Source of the DNA: Ustilago trichophora
Lineage: Eukaryota > Basidiomycota > Ustilaginomycetes > Ustilaginales > Ustilaginaceae
Direction: 5' to 3'
Assembly: GCA_900323505.1 (NCBI GenBank)
Contig: OOIN01000012.1
Location: 310,001-374,000 of the forward strand
Length of the DNA: 64,000 nt
Shown here: positions 10,801 to 21,850 of the stretch, in pieces
Layout of the letters: every line of letters begins with the position of its first letter
How positions within the stretch are numbered: the first letter of the stretch is position 1
Translations under genes and position numbers: made by a program
Notes under the pieces: generated by a model
Seen by the model: only the letters and a program-made list of their open reading frames with translations
Told to the model about the DNA's origin: nothing
Databases searched by the model: none

Positions 10801-12901
10801 CGGATCGGTCAGCCCTCGATTCTGAGGTGCGAGTTGAGGTGACAAAATTCGCAGCAGACAGTCATCCTAGCACAAGCACAAGCACAAGCACGAATTCGGA
10901 CGCAAATCGATAATCACATTTTCCTGGATCCAAGCCTTTAAAACGCTTCTGTAGCCATCCGTCGCGTCTTGATTCGACTTCATGGTGCCACACCACTGCG
11001 ATTTTGCCAGTATCCGATTCGAAGAAACGCACAGACAGACGGGAACAAAAACGCTCTGCGAGTGACACACTGCTCTGCTCAGCTGAATTTAACGACAAGA
11101 CACTGGTTTCTTTTGCGTTGCTTGGCCAAAAAAACGGAAGCAAGGGTCTGCTTCCCTCCCCGTCTCTTTCTCTACCGCGTGACAACGGTCCTCGAGGTCA
11201 GATCCCAGGAAAAGAAAAAAAAAGGTGTCCCATTCTCTTAAAGCCTAAATCCCTCAATCACACGTCTGCTTCCTGTCTGCACTACGAACGAGTGCGGTTC
11301 TGTCACTGTCATCGGCCGTTCCGAAGCTCAGCTCAGCTTCGAGCGATTCGCTTTCTCACGCTGGAATTTGTTCACAATCGGGCGGAACGGAACAGCGGCT
11401 GGTGATCAGGGGAGCGACAGCTGTGCTGCTCTGGAGGGATCAGTGGCGTTGCGCATTCATTCGCGTAGATCGATTGGTTCGCTTCGGATCTGCCGACAAC
11501 AACCGTATCCTTTTGTGGTACACAATCATTTCCCACGCACTCCGATTTCGAGTTCAAGGCAGGAGAAGGGAGAACCTCAACAGCGACGGAAAGAGGTCCT
11601 GATTCCTAAAAGAATCCCGCCTTTGTGGGAGAAAGAGACCTAGCACCGTGGGAAGCACTTTTCCTGGTACCGCAGCTCAGACCGTGCTTGAAGAGAGAGA
11701 GAGACGGACCATTTTGGATCACGAATCGTCATAGCTGCAGAAGTGGCAGCCGCTGCAATAAGGGTCTTGGTTCTGTGCTTTCGAAAGGAAGTGTTACGTC
11801 CATCTCCTATCGCAAGCCCTCAGCTGCTGATTGCAGAGTGGATCTCTCCTCGCTGAATCCTTTCTGGCATCCTTCGACAACAACGACCCTCTTGTGTTTC
11901 TGGGTTTTGCTTTCCGAGCAACTGCAATCCCGAACAATAAACTGTACCGTTTCCGAGCCACACTCGAATCCGGACCCAAGATCTTGCACCTCTCCACGCT
12001 CAATGCCAGGAAGGCAACACGCGTTCTCTCTCAGAGTGTCGTTCTTCTTCCGATACGGCTCTGACTCGCCTTTGCCCTTTCCGACGGCATCACCGCCGCT
12101 TTCACAAGCAGAGCTATTGGCAAGAGCGTGCCTTGAAGGCGTAAAAAAAAAAGAAGCATACATACGTTATTTTCTCTGTCCCAGAAAGTGGCGTCTTCTT
12201 GCGCCGCAGCTTTGATTGATCAGTTCGTTGACAGCTCAGCTATTTTCCAGCTCGAAAACTTGTACGTACTTACTCGTTCTAGCCCGACGTTTTCTTGGAT
12301 CTCTTGCTACATCTGTGCGTGCCTTCACAGTCTAGAGAGACGGGAGTCCTCAAGGGCACAAAGCAGAAGGTGTAAAAGCAGTACAGTGCAACTGGCAGCC
12401 CCGGAGATAACCATTCTTCCTCTGATCAAGTGCTCGGCCACGCAGCTGACGCCGTCCTTCTCCTTTCCTCTCTGATTCCTTTGGCGCCACCTTTCACTTT
12501 GTGCAGCAATCTCAGTTGTGTGGAAGAGCTTTTCTGTCGGATCGAAATTCTTCCACGTTCTTAGTCACACCACGGCACTGCTCGGCACTCCCGAAGTAAT
12601 CAGCAATCGCACCACTTGGACAGATTCTCACCGTGGACTCAAAGAGGACCTACTGAATCGAGCAAGAGGTTCCTTCTCACAAGCAGTCGACAGGGTCGGT
12701 CCGATTCCACTGAATAGCCCTCTGACAAAAAAAATACTCTGACCAAGAAGATTCACTGTGTCGGTCTGCTTCCGAAGAACGAACGCAGACACATACACAC
12801 ACGCTCTTTCGCTCGCTCGTCGTGTACACACCGCACCGCATCGTAACCCAGACGGACCTTCCGAGCTTCTGGCTCTTTCACTTCTTCTGCGCTTGAGAAG
12901 C
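7805..12901. other. long stretch without a supported gene, upstream of the NDT80-like gene
   Basis: About 5.1 kb with no conserved coding sequence that I can recognise on either strand. Frames of 100-196 codons occur (for example 11625-12215 plus and 9595-10011 minus) but they overlap on both strands, are serine/arginine-rich and show no domain. The last 1-2 kb are pyrimidine-rich with many short ATG frames, as in a long leader. A short tandem AGCACA repeat lies near 10868-10890. The region may hold the promoter and a long, possibly spliced 5' leader of the transcription factor downstream, or noncoding transcripts. Confidence 0.4.
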
Positions 12902-15899
12902 ATGTCAGCAAAGTCGCCTCTTCCGACTGCTGACGAAGCAACTCTGCCAAAGATGTGGACGATCAATTCAAGCTATAAGGACGACCTCCTCTTTGTGCAA
13001 GCCTCGCCCTCACCCTCGCCATCGTCCCTTCTTCATCCGCTGCCGCCTCCTTTCTCACCACCCATCACAGTCCATCGACATCATCGCCATCCCCACTACC
13101 ATCACCACCATCTTCGCCACTCATTTCAGCATTTCCATCCTTCGGCTCGAGCCTATTCTCTTCCTTCTCCTTTCCCGACCCCATCACAACCTTCCTTGGG
13201 CGGTTCGACTCCATCTGGACTCAAGACCACAACCTCGTCACATCGCTCAAGCTCGGGAAAGCACGGGCTCTACGACCGGAGTCCTATCCTTCTACTCACT
13301 CCGCCACCTTCTTCACAAGGCACGAAACGGACTTCTTCAATATCCTCAACGAAGTCCGACCGACGAGACGCATCCGCTCCCTACCGCAGCCCTTCCACTG
13401 GTCATCACCATCATTTCGACAGGAACACCGTCTGGCCCGAATCACCTACGCTTGCCACTCGGAGAGCCAAGAAGCATTCTCAACTAGGTTCAGCGCCCGA
13501 GTCGCTCTGCATCGCAGTTGAACAAACTCTGTCCGACACAGCGCGTCAGCCGGTCATGTTCTCGTCGGCTCCGTCGCAATCCTCGCAGTCTCGGCAATGG
13601 GCTGAGGCAAAGCCTCTGCAGACTCCATCGCATTCCAGAGCTCTGATGGAAGATTCGCACAAGATGCTGCCTCCATTTAAGCCTCGAGCTCTCACTCTGG
13701 ATGGTGCTGATCGACCCACGCTACCGCCCATGCTTGGCTATGTCTCGCCGAACCATGTCGGTCCACTCCGAAAGCCGAGTCATTCTTCTCTCCGCCACGC
13801 AGCCGAACACAGGAGCAACCCTTACTTTGTCTCGACTCCCGCTCACAGGTCAATCGGTCACGCGCGATCGTCTGCTTCTCTTTCGCCGCAGACCTCGCGA
13901 GAGGCTAGCGACGTCGAAACTTGGTCTCCCTATCAGTAAGTCACATAGCGCTGCTTCGAGGTTTTCTCCCTCTTCTATAGTTTTGACACGCTGAACACAC
14001 GCTAACTTGATATCTCTGACATTGTCAATTGGTTGCCACAGCGCACCCTGGACTCCGACCAGCTCGGTCCGCTCCACTTCCAGTGGCATCTACCACGAAG
14101 ATGTCATCGCATCTAGCTACACTTTGAGCCGCACATCGCTCACGACGCCCCTCCATCTAGACAGCTCACCCTTGAGACCACGCCACATTACTCCGAGTCC
14201 AACCAAGAAGGACGATGGCAGCGGCAGCTTCACGGGCTTGTCTCTTGCCTCTCAGTTGCCATCATCTCACCTGACTCCACCCACCAATGCTCTTGGACTC
14301 TATACGGAGCCTTCGCCCTTCCCTAACGAGCAGCTGCACCTCGACCTGAGCCCTGCAGCTCATCGCGCGCTGACACCACGCAGCGAGCCCGACTTTTTCG
14401 TGAGCTCAAACGGCGGCAGCTCCAGTATCCAGAATCAGCAGGCAAGGACTGCACCTCACATGCTCACCCGATTCCCAGCGCCCTTGTCCGATCTCTCCTC
14501 TCAGACACCTTCACCTGCATCGTACAGTGACGACTCTCTACCCAAACTGTCGCTTGGCCGGCGTCATGGCCTGAACGCGCAGAGCATCGACCAAAACTTG
14601 GCACTGCCTGCGCTTCAACTGCATGACCCTCCTCACCATCATCCTTCCTCTATTCTCAATCACAAGGCGGCTAGCAAAGACGAAATCGATGACTTTATTT
14701 ACAAGATGCCGATCCTCCGTGGTATGTCGCCTCTTGTTGATTTGAGCAGCGACAGCGAGGATGACGATGCCGATCAACCTCTTGCAAGCTCTTCGATGTT
14801 CCCTAGCGCTCCATCATCCATTCTCTCGGGCGGAAACACCACGATCAAGGACGAAGCGAAGCAGCAGCAGCAGCAGCAGCAGGGCTTGCCCGCAGAAGGT
14901 TCCACCGGCGAGATCTTTCTCAGATTCAAGTCAATCCTCCCTCTCACCCTCAAGGAGGACCGCGTCAGCGCCACCTTCAAAAAGCTCTTTTGCAAGCTCG
15001 ATTCGACCACCCACCAATGCTTTAGCGTCGTTGATGGCAAATGGGCCTGCTACCGTCGCAACTATCTCAAGGTCGACGTCTCATTCCACTTTGAAGACGA
15101 ACACGGCCGGCGACGGGACACAATCTCAGGAGACTTTCTTTGCTCGCCCCCGGACAGGCGACCCTTCCCTGTTGAGCGATTTGCCGTCCACATGACCGCC
15201 CACATCATCAACGAGGACGGCAAGCTTCAGAAGGGTCGCCAAGGTCTCGTGCCTCTGATCCAGTTTGGGCCCGCTCGAGAGCGTGGTCCGCGGGAAGCTC
15301 TGCAGCCAGTCGAGCTACGGGTCGGAGGTTCTGTTGGCAAGGATGCAAGTGCCAACGAACAGGCAGCGACCAGGTCTGGCAACGTTGCTGCTTTTCGCAG
15401 GGTCCAAATCCGATCCGCAACGATGAACAATGGTCAGAGAGGGTCGGCGGGTCAACAGTTTTATGCGCTCAAGCTGACACTGCTGGCGTATCCGAGACAG
15501 GCGCCTCTGACTGCCAGTGCGGGCGTGGAGCTGGCGAATGTAGTGAGTCACCCAATCACGGTGAGGGGCAGGAGCAAGGTTCATTATGCCGCACCGGGTG
15601 GCAATGGAAAGCCTCAGACGAATGCTCGAGAGCAGAATGTGGGCCAGAGCAAGATGAAGAAAACCGCGGCAACGTCGTCTCGTCGATCGACGGTGACGCG
15701 CCGTAACAGCAGCAGTACTGAGGTATTGGGAGTCGAACATCGGCGAAGCACTCGCCTGTTGCTTGCAGCTAGTCAAGAGAGCGGAGGAGGAGGGCTCAGC
15801 GAGAATATGATGGAGGATGCCGACGATGAAGACGAGGAAGGAAAGGTCGACTTTGCGTCCCGCGCTTGCAAGGTCATGGACATCCGCAGCGTCATCTAA
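12902..15899 (+). CDS. NDT80/PhoG-family transcription factor (exons 12902-13935 and 14042-15899)
   Basis: I assembled two exons. Exon 1 runs from the ATG at 12902 to 13935, followed by GTAAGT; the intron ends CCACAG at 14041. The splice joins WSPY to HAPWTPTSS in frame and gives 963 residues. The frame is open further upstream but without another ATG. The N-terminal two thirds are low complexity: serine/proline-rich with a histidine cluster (HRHHRHPHYHHHHLRH) near residues 60-75, a glutamine run near 620 and an acidic DLSSDSEDDD segment near 577 that could be a SUMO-interaction motif. From G634 (GEIFLRFKSILPLT) to about 835 lies the NDT80-type DNA-binding domain, ending YALKLTLLAYPRQ. Family members are Ig-fold regulators of meiosis, sporulation or nutrient response; which of these applies here is unknown. 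A basic tail (KMKKTAATSSRRSTVTRR) may be a nuclear localisation signal. Confidence 0.85.
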
Positions 15900-16445
15900 A
15901 AGCAGCCTGCCCAACACAACGTCTTCGACTACTCGCCTGTCGAATGATCTTTCACTTGACGAAATACCCGACGTCAGCTCATCTCAGGTATCAACACAGA
16001 ATTCCTTCCTCGATTCCTTTCTCTAACAACCGCTTTCCCACAAATCACCCAACACCTATCTCGCACAGCAACAATACCAACTATTGTCAAGATGCACGAC
16101 TCCTACACCGTGCCAGCCCCAAAGTGCTCATTCAACCGATCGTATCAATTTCCAGCTCGCATCAAGGGGCTTATGCGTTATACTCGTGCCACCTGTCTTC
16201 TCTCGTTGATCCGTTCATTTGTAACAGTGACGTCTCAATCCGATGCACGCCTCATTCTTGTCTTGCCTTCTCTCTCTGATTATCTCTTCTGTGATGTGGA
16301 TGAAGTTTGGGCTCGGTAGAACACAGTCCTTTCTCTGATGTGATTTCGAAAGTGTATATTTCTCGAGATATCGGTCAGGCGGCTTCAACAGTAGCCCCCG
16401 ATCCTAATCTGACGCGCTGTACAGGGATGAAGGGGGCGACAAGAT
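15900..16445. other. convergent 3' region between the NDT80-like gene and NDK1
   Basis: Five hundred bases between two stop codons facing each other. I see nothing beyond untranslated sequence; short frames present lack any protein-like pattern. Confidence 0.5.
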
Positions 16446-17035
16446 TTACTCGTAGATCCACGAGTCGACAGCACGGGTGTACTGGATGGTGGGGTTCTGC
16501 TCGCCAAACCAGAGGGCGATCTCGGCCTTGGCAGATTCGACCGAGTCGGAGCCGTGGCAGACGTTGCGGCCGACGTCGATGGCAAAGTCACCGCGGATGG
16601 TGCCGGGAGCCGAGTCGAGGGGGTTGGTGGCGCCGAGGAGGACACGGCCGGTCTTGACGGCGTCCTTGCCCTCGAAAACGATGCAGACGACGGGGCCGGA
16701 GGCCATGTACTTGATGAGACCAGGGAAGAACTTCTTGCCCTTGAGGTCCTTGTAGTGCTTCTCGAGGTGCTCCTCGGAGGCGTGGACCATCTTGAGAGCT
16801 GCGATCTTGTAGCCGCGGTTCTCGAAGCGGCGAATGATCTCACCGACAATGCCGCGCTGAACGCCGTCGGGCTTGATCATGATGTAGGCTGCAAAATAGC
16901 AGACAGAGAGAATGAATGTCAGTCATCGAATGCTCGATGGCTCAACAAGCCAAGACATGTATATGCAAGACAGAGCTAGAGCGGAAAAACCAAGTCACGA
17001 GGGAGTGGGGCATACGTACTCTGCTCAGTAGCCAT
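16446..17035 (-). CDS. NDK1: nucleoside diphosphate kinase (exons 17020-17035 and 16446-16888)
   Basis: Exon 1 is only 16 nt (ATG to 17020) and codes MATEQ plus one base. A GTACGT donor follows, and the acceptor TTTTGCAG ends at 16889. Splicing gives [18 protein letters not shown] and a 152-residue protein, the standard family length. Hallmarks are KPDGVQRG, the nucleotide-binding residues around [10 protein letters not shown], and the active-site [10 protein letters not shown] with the phosphorylated histidine at 117, then EIALWF and the terminal WIYE. It transfers the gamma phosphate between nucleoside triphosphates and diphosphates in the cytosol and mitochondria. Exon 2 alone is open from an internal ATG, so unspliced reading would lose the first eight residues. 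It is divergent from THO3. Confidence 0.96.
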
Positions 17036-17649
17036 TTTGAAAGATGATTGTGTCTGGGATGGACAAGTGGATGAGGTGAATGGTGGTGGAAGAGGAGGGG
17101 CAGACAAAGTGGAGAAGTTGCGCAGGTTGTAAACGCACGAGATGGCCAACAGCACCACCAACAGCGCTTCGGTCGTGTTCCAGCGGCGCATTCTTCTGAA
17201 TTCAGAATTCACACCACACGCAGGAGCAAAGTCAAGAAAGACAGAGCTTCAACCAACACAAAACAACACGCAGGCAAGGAGGCAGGCAGGCCCGAGCAGC
17301 ACAAGCAGCTAATCTTCTTGTAACTGTGCAAAGTGGACAAAAAAAAAAAAAAGAAAAAAAAAAAAAAGAAAAAAGAAAAAAAAAAGGAGTAAAAAGTGAT
17401 CAATGCATCTTTGAAGTTCTTCTCGCCATCACCTTTCTTTCTCTCGGACGAATAGAAGAAGTCAACAGGGGACAATACACGTGACATGCTGGAGTGGAGG
17501 CTTGATGGCGGAAAGGACCCTTTCCCCACCTTCTTTCATAGCTTGCTTTCCAGTTCCATCACAGCTCGATAATCTTCTCAACTGCCGGTGTCGGAGCGCC
17601 GTCTATACCAATTTAAATCCACGCTGTCAGCCTCACTAGCCGACACACC
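17036..17649. other. shared intergenic region between NDK1 and THO3
   Basis: Divergent promoters. It contains an A-rich tract (17339-17385), an ACACGTGAC E-box-like site near 17477 and a TTTAAAT element about 35-40 bp before the THO3 start codon. Confidence 0.5.
17339..17385. repeat. A-rich homopolymer tract
   Basis: 47 bp of adenines interrupted only by single guanines, between two divergent genes. It is nucleosome-excluding in character and likely error-prone to sequence. Confidence 0.85.
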
Positions 17650-18825
17650 ATGTCATTATCGCTAAATGCAACGCACATGCCCTCAACCTCGTCAAAACCA
17701 TCATCCGGCATCCTACATCCAGCATTAGCCTCATCCTTCCGCGACCGCAACATCAGCCTCCCCGCCTTCGCCACTTGCAAGACTAAGGAATTACGTTCTG
17801 GACATCGAGGGTCAGTGCGCGGTCTAGGTTGGTCGATCGACGGTCGTAAGCTCGCAACATGTGGCGCGGATCGTACGATCCGAATCTGGGTCCCTGAACG
17901 CAGCATAGACCATCGAGCAAGTACCGAGCTACGAGGACATACGGAAAGTGTGGATCAACTCATTTGGCATCCTACAAATCCTGAGCTCTTAGCCTCTGCA
18001 GGAGCGGACAAAACGGTTCGCATATGGGATACTCGTGCTCGAACCGCTACCACCACCAGCACCACATCTGGTGCAGCAAGAGGAGGAGGAGGCGGCGAAA
18101 GTGTAATTGCTACCCCAGGTGCAAACATCAACATTACCTACCATCCTTCTGGACACTATCTCGCTGTGGGAGACAAAAGTGATACCGTTTCGATCGTTGA
18201 CACTCGCACGAATCGTATCATGCATACCGTATGCTCGCGTCGACCTACGGCGCCAGCGAACGATTCTAGCTACGCACCGAGTACGAATCTCTCCAGCTAT
18301 GACGAGATCAATGAACTCACCTTCTCCCCAGATGGCAGCCTTCTCCTCCTTTCTTCAGGTTCTGGATCGGTCCACATCCATCACACATCCTCCACCCCTC
18401 ATCCTTACGCACGAATCCATTCGCATCCCACCCACACAGCAAACGTCTTTTGCATCCAATACGATCCCTTATCCCGCTTTATCGCCACCGCCTCCTCCGA
18501 CTCAATGATCTCCCTCTGGGACTCCAAAGAATGGTTCTCGCAAAAGATGATCACTAGCCTTACCTTCCCTGCAAGAGCCATAGGATTCAGCTTCGACGGC
18601 GAGCTATTGGCAGCCGCCGGAGAAGACGCCTTCATCACTATCAACGCTACTACAACAGCATCATCAGAAAAGAGTCAAGGTGGCGATCAGGTTCACAAGA
18701 TCGGATTGGCAGCAGGAACAATGATCAATACGCTGGCTTGGCATCCAAGCAAATATGTCCTGGCTTATGCGGGCGATGAGACACTTCAAAAGGACGTTGG
18801 TTGCGTGCGCGTATTCAATCTCTGA
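17650..18825 (+). CDS. THO3: THO complex subunit Tho3/Tex1, WD40 protein
   Basis: The 391-residue protein is built of WD40 repeats and follows the THOC3/Tex1 pattern: GHRGSVRGLGWS with RTIRIW, then LRGHTESVDQLIWHPTNPEL with DKTVRIWDTR, then the diagnostic NINITYHPSGHYLAVGD, SDSMISLWD, AGEDAFI, and a final LAWHPSKYVLAYAGDE. Tho3 acts in the nucleus in THO/TREX, coupling transcription elongation to mRNP packaging and export. A glycine-rich loop (GAARGGGGGE) and a serine-rich insertion between blades are longer than in animal THOC3. Single exon, start at the first ATG after a TTTAAAT element. The stop is 216 bp from that of the convergent chimeric gene. Confidence 0.93.
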   Translation: MSLSLNATHMPSTSSKPSSGILHPALASSFRDRNISLPAFATCKTKELRSGHRGSVRGLGWSIDGRKLATCGADRTIRIWVPERSIDHRASTELRGHTESVDQLIWHPTNPELLASAGADKTVRIWDTRARTATTTSTTSGAARGGGGGESVIATPGANINITYHPSGHYLAVGDKSDTVSIVDTRTNRIMHTVCSRRPTAPANDSSYAPSTNLSSYDEINELTFSPDGSLLLLSSGSGSVHIHHTSSTPHPYARIHSHPTHTANVFCIQYDPLSRFIATASSDSMISLWDSKEWFSQKMITSLTFPARAIGFSFDGELLAAAGEDAFITINATTTASSEKSQGGDQVHKIGLAAGTMINTLAWHPSKYVLAYAGDETLQKDVGCVRVFNL

Positions 18826-19041
18826 ACTCCGCCCCGAGACTCAAAAAATCCTTGATAGATACACAGCTTGTTTTTGCTCAGTTTCGCACTTGTACTTGTA
18901 CCTCCATACCATCGCATGCAACACGCACTTTGCACTTTGCAAACCACTCACGTTGTCGGTGAACATATGAATTTGCAACATCACATCAGAAGGATGAAAA
19001 GAGATCTAAGAAGGCGATTCAGTCGAGAGTGTTTAATTCAA

Positions 19042-21850
19042 TTAGAAAGTCAAGCTCTTCACCAGCGCATCTGCAATCCTGATGCTCTCTGGCTTGTAAA
19101 AGAGCTCTCCGACGTGAGGAAAAGGTGTATCCCAACCACCGACTCTGCTGACGGGTGCCTCCAAGTTGAGGAAGCAATTCTGCTGGATGTGTGCTGCGAT
19201 CTCTGCACCCACACCAGCGGTGACTGGAGCTTCGTGAACAATGACACATCGTCCGGTTTTGGCGACACTCTTGGTAATCGTCTCCCTGTCCCAGGGAAGA
19301 ATGGTTCGCAGGTCGATCACCTCTACGTTGGCCGATCGGACTCCTTGGGGGAAATGTTTTGCGATGGCCGCAGGAGGGTTTCGTAGCACATCGAGAGCTT
19401 CAATGCATGCATAGAGGGGTGCACCCCAACTGATGAGCGTCAGATCTGTGCCCGACTTGACCACCTCGGCCTGGCTCAATGGCAAGGTGAAATCGTCCAC
19501 GGGTACCTGCTCGACACTGCTCCTGTACAGAATCTTGGGCTCTAGGAAGACTACCGGGTTTTCATCCCTGATACTCGCCGCAAGCAACCCTTTCGCCTGG
19601 ATGGGACTTCGTGGCAAAACAACCTTTAACCCAGGGACGGGCATGAAAAACTGCTCGACACTCTGAGAGTGATACAAGGCTCCGTGTCCCACACCTTGGC
19701 ACGGGGCACGGATGGTGAGCTTGCCAGCGTTGAATTGGAGCACGCCAGCCAGCTGCTGACCGGGAGCGCTGAGCAAGCCGACAATCTGGGCACGCAACTG
19801 GTCCAGACTGCCGATCCTACCGACGTCCCTGGTCTGCGGTACCTGGAGTAGCCTGTTACCCTCAAGCACAGCTGCGAGGGGTACCAATCTCGGGTTAGCC
19901 ACTGCGGTCTCTGGGAACTTGGCACCCAGCGCAGGAGCTCGCGGGGGCGCGTGCCCAAGTGCCCTGTCAACAACGTTAAACAGCGCACTGAGGTAGGCAG
20001 GGGTAAGAGTTTCGCACGTCAGCAGGGCGATCGGACCGCTCAATGCGGGCTGCAGATTCTCCATGGTGGCACTCTTACCACCGCTTGCCAGCTGTCGCAC
20101 GGCAGCCTTGATCAGACCAGCTCGTACCACCGTCAGCGAGGCCTTGCTGGTCTGTCCTTCGGGCAGCTTAATCGCCTCAATGTCCGAACGGACTTTGGCG
20201 AGCTCTGCGACCGAAAGGTTGTTGTGCTGCAGCACAAGCACCATCTGGCTGTCCGTCAAGAGGCGTAGATACTTTTCGTACAGAAACGACTTTTTGGCGG
20301 GATACTTTCGGGCCTCTTTGACCTTGACTGCCGACGAGGACGAAGCGGTGGGGGAAGAAGCGGAAACGGAAGCGCGGGTGATGGTCGAAGTGGAATAGCT
20401 ACGCACCGTGTACATGTTCATCTTTTTGGTCTCTCTCTCGATGCTCTGTTCTCCATCTACGAACTTGAGGCCAGGGGTGGCAATGGCGGATTGGGTGGTG
20501 TTGCGCAGCAAGGGACTCTCGCTAACCGCGGGTGCGTCGGAGGCCGAGGGGGGAACAACTTCAGCGACAGCAGCCGATCGGCTGGAGGTGGCAAAGCTTC
20601 GGAAGAACGAAGATCGAGCCTGGACTGCGGTGGGTCGACGAACGCCGGATGAGGAAGCAAGAGGGTTGGCAGCGGTGTGGAAGTGACGCGAGGGCGACTC
20701 GGGGTCGTTGCGAGGCTCGAGACGGTGCTCAATGGGAGATTCGTGAGCGGGAGGGGGAACGTAAGCGCCGCCCTTGAGTTCCATTTCGCGTGTCTGATCG
20801 ATACCATCCTCAAAGATGGCGTCCTCGACAGCCCAGCCCTCGGTAGGGTCAACAGTCCTCTCCAAAGGTCGGCTGAGCGCCTCGTTGGTAAGGTGCTTGA
20901 TGTCTTCCTCGGGCAGCTCGACATCGAGGACGCGGAAGTTCTCCTCGATGCGCTCCGGGGTGACACTCTTGGTGATGGGGATGATCTCCCTACCCAGAGT
21001 CCACGCGAGCAACACCTGCGCAGGGGTGAGGTTGTTGCGCTGGGCGACGTCTACGACGACTGGGTCCTCGAGGTATTTGGCCACGTTCTGGTTGGAGCCA
21101 AAGGGCGAATAAGCCTGGAGGGTGACACCGTGAGCGTGGGCGTAGTTGCGGAGCTCCTCATTGTGGACACCGAGGTTGACCTCGACCTGGTTGACAACGG
21201 GCTTGACGGTCGAGTTGTCGACAACTTCGCTGGTACGTCGAATGTTGAAGTTGCTGACACCAATGTTGCGGACCTTGCCCTTCTTGACCATCTCCTCCAT
21301 GACGCTGTAGGTGGCCATAAAGTCGCGCGAAAGATCGGGCTTCTCGACGGGGTGACCACCGGTGCTACGGACAGAGGGAACCATGGAACCGTTGGCGTTG
21401 AGGAAAGCCACGGGCCAGTGCATGAGGTACAAGTCAAGGTAATCAGTACCGAGATCCTTGAGGGTCGCATCCAGGGCCTGTGTGAGAGGGAGAGTCAAAG
21501 GAAAGGATAAAGTCAGCATGATGGTCGTGTACTAGACTGAATGGAGGTGGCGATGAATGCAAACGTACCTTTTCAACGTGCTCAGGGGCGTGGAAGCTGT
21601 TCCAGAGCTTGCTAGTGAGCCACAACTGCGAACGAGGGACACCAGCCTTCTTGATACCGGCAGCGACCGCATCTTCGTTTCGGTAAGCCCATGCGCAGTC
21701 AATGTGACGGTAACCAGTCTTGATAGCATGAGCGACAGCGGCGGGAGCCTGTTCCTTGGTCATCTTCCAAGTGCCAAAACCCAGCTTGGGAATCTCGGCA
21801 CCGTTGGCCAAGGTGAAGTTGGCAGACCTTCGGACAGCAGAGGCGTACAT
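19042..21850 (-). CDS. chimeric aldo-keto reductase / BCKDH E1-beta / uL10m reading frame (exons 21569-21850 and 19042-21477)
   Basis: Two exons (AAAAG|GTACGT donor, CACACAG acceptor at 21478) give one frame of 905 residues. Residues 1 to about 340 are a complete aldo-keto reductase with tetrad D51, Y56, K81 and H114 and IGVSNFN. After [13 protein letters not shown] comes a second targeting-peptide-like stretch ([20 protein letters not shown], about 383-402) and ETKKMNMYT (443-451), the start of the branched-chain keto-acid dehydrogenase E1-beta core. Residues 452-675 are instead mitochondrial ribosomal protein uL10m ([43 protein letters not shown]). From 676 the E1-beta resumes ([20 protein letters not shown]) to a normal C-terminus. 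About 90 residues of the E1-beta pyrimidine-binding domain are missing, so E1-beta activity is not expected. No stop or obvious intron separates the parts. It may be a true rearrangement, or an assembly or strain artefact. Confidence 0.8.
19735..20406 (-). other. uL10m-derived segment inside the E1-beta sequence
   Basis: This stretch codes for nearly a whole mitochondrial uL10 protein, from [13 protein letters not shown] to [12 protein letters not shown], in the same frame as the flanking E1-beta parts. The 3' boundary may lie a few codons either side, because [11 protein letters not shown] could belong to E1-beta. At the 5' boundary [11 protein letters not shown], the sequence ACG|GTGCGT would also fit a splice donor, but no matching acceptor would restore the missing E1-beta residues. 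Confidence 0.7.

Noticed and set aside
20677..21510. 277-codon plus-strand frame opposite the aldo-keto reductase
   Set aside because: Antisense to a conserved enzyme; composition mirrors the codon bias of the real strand.
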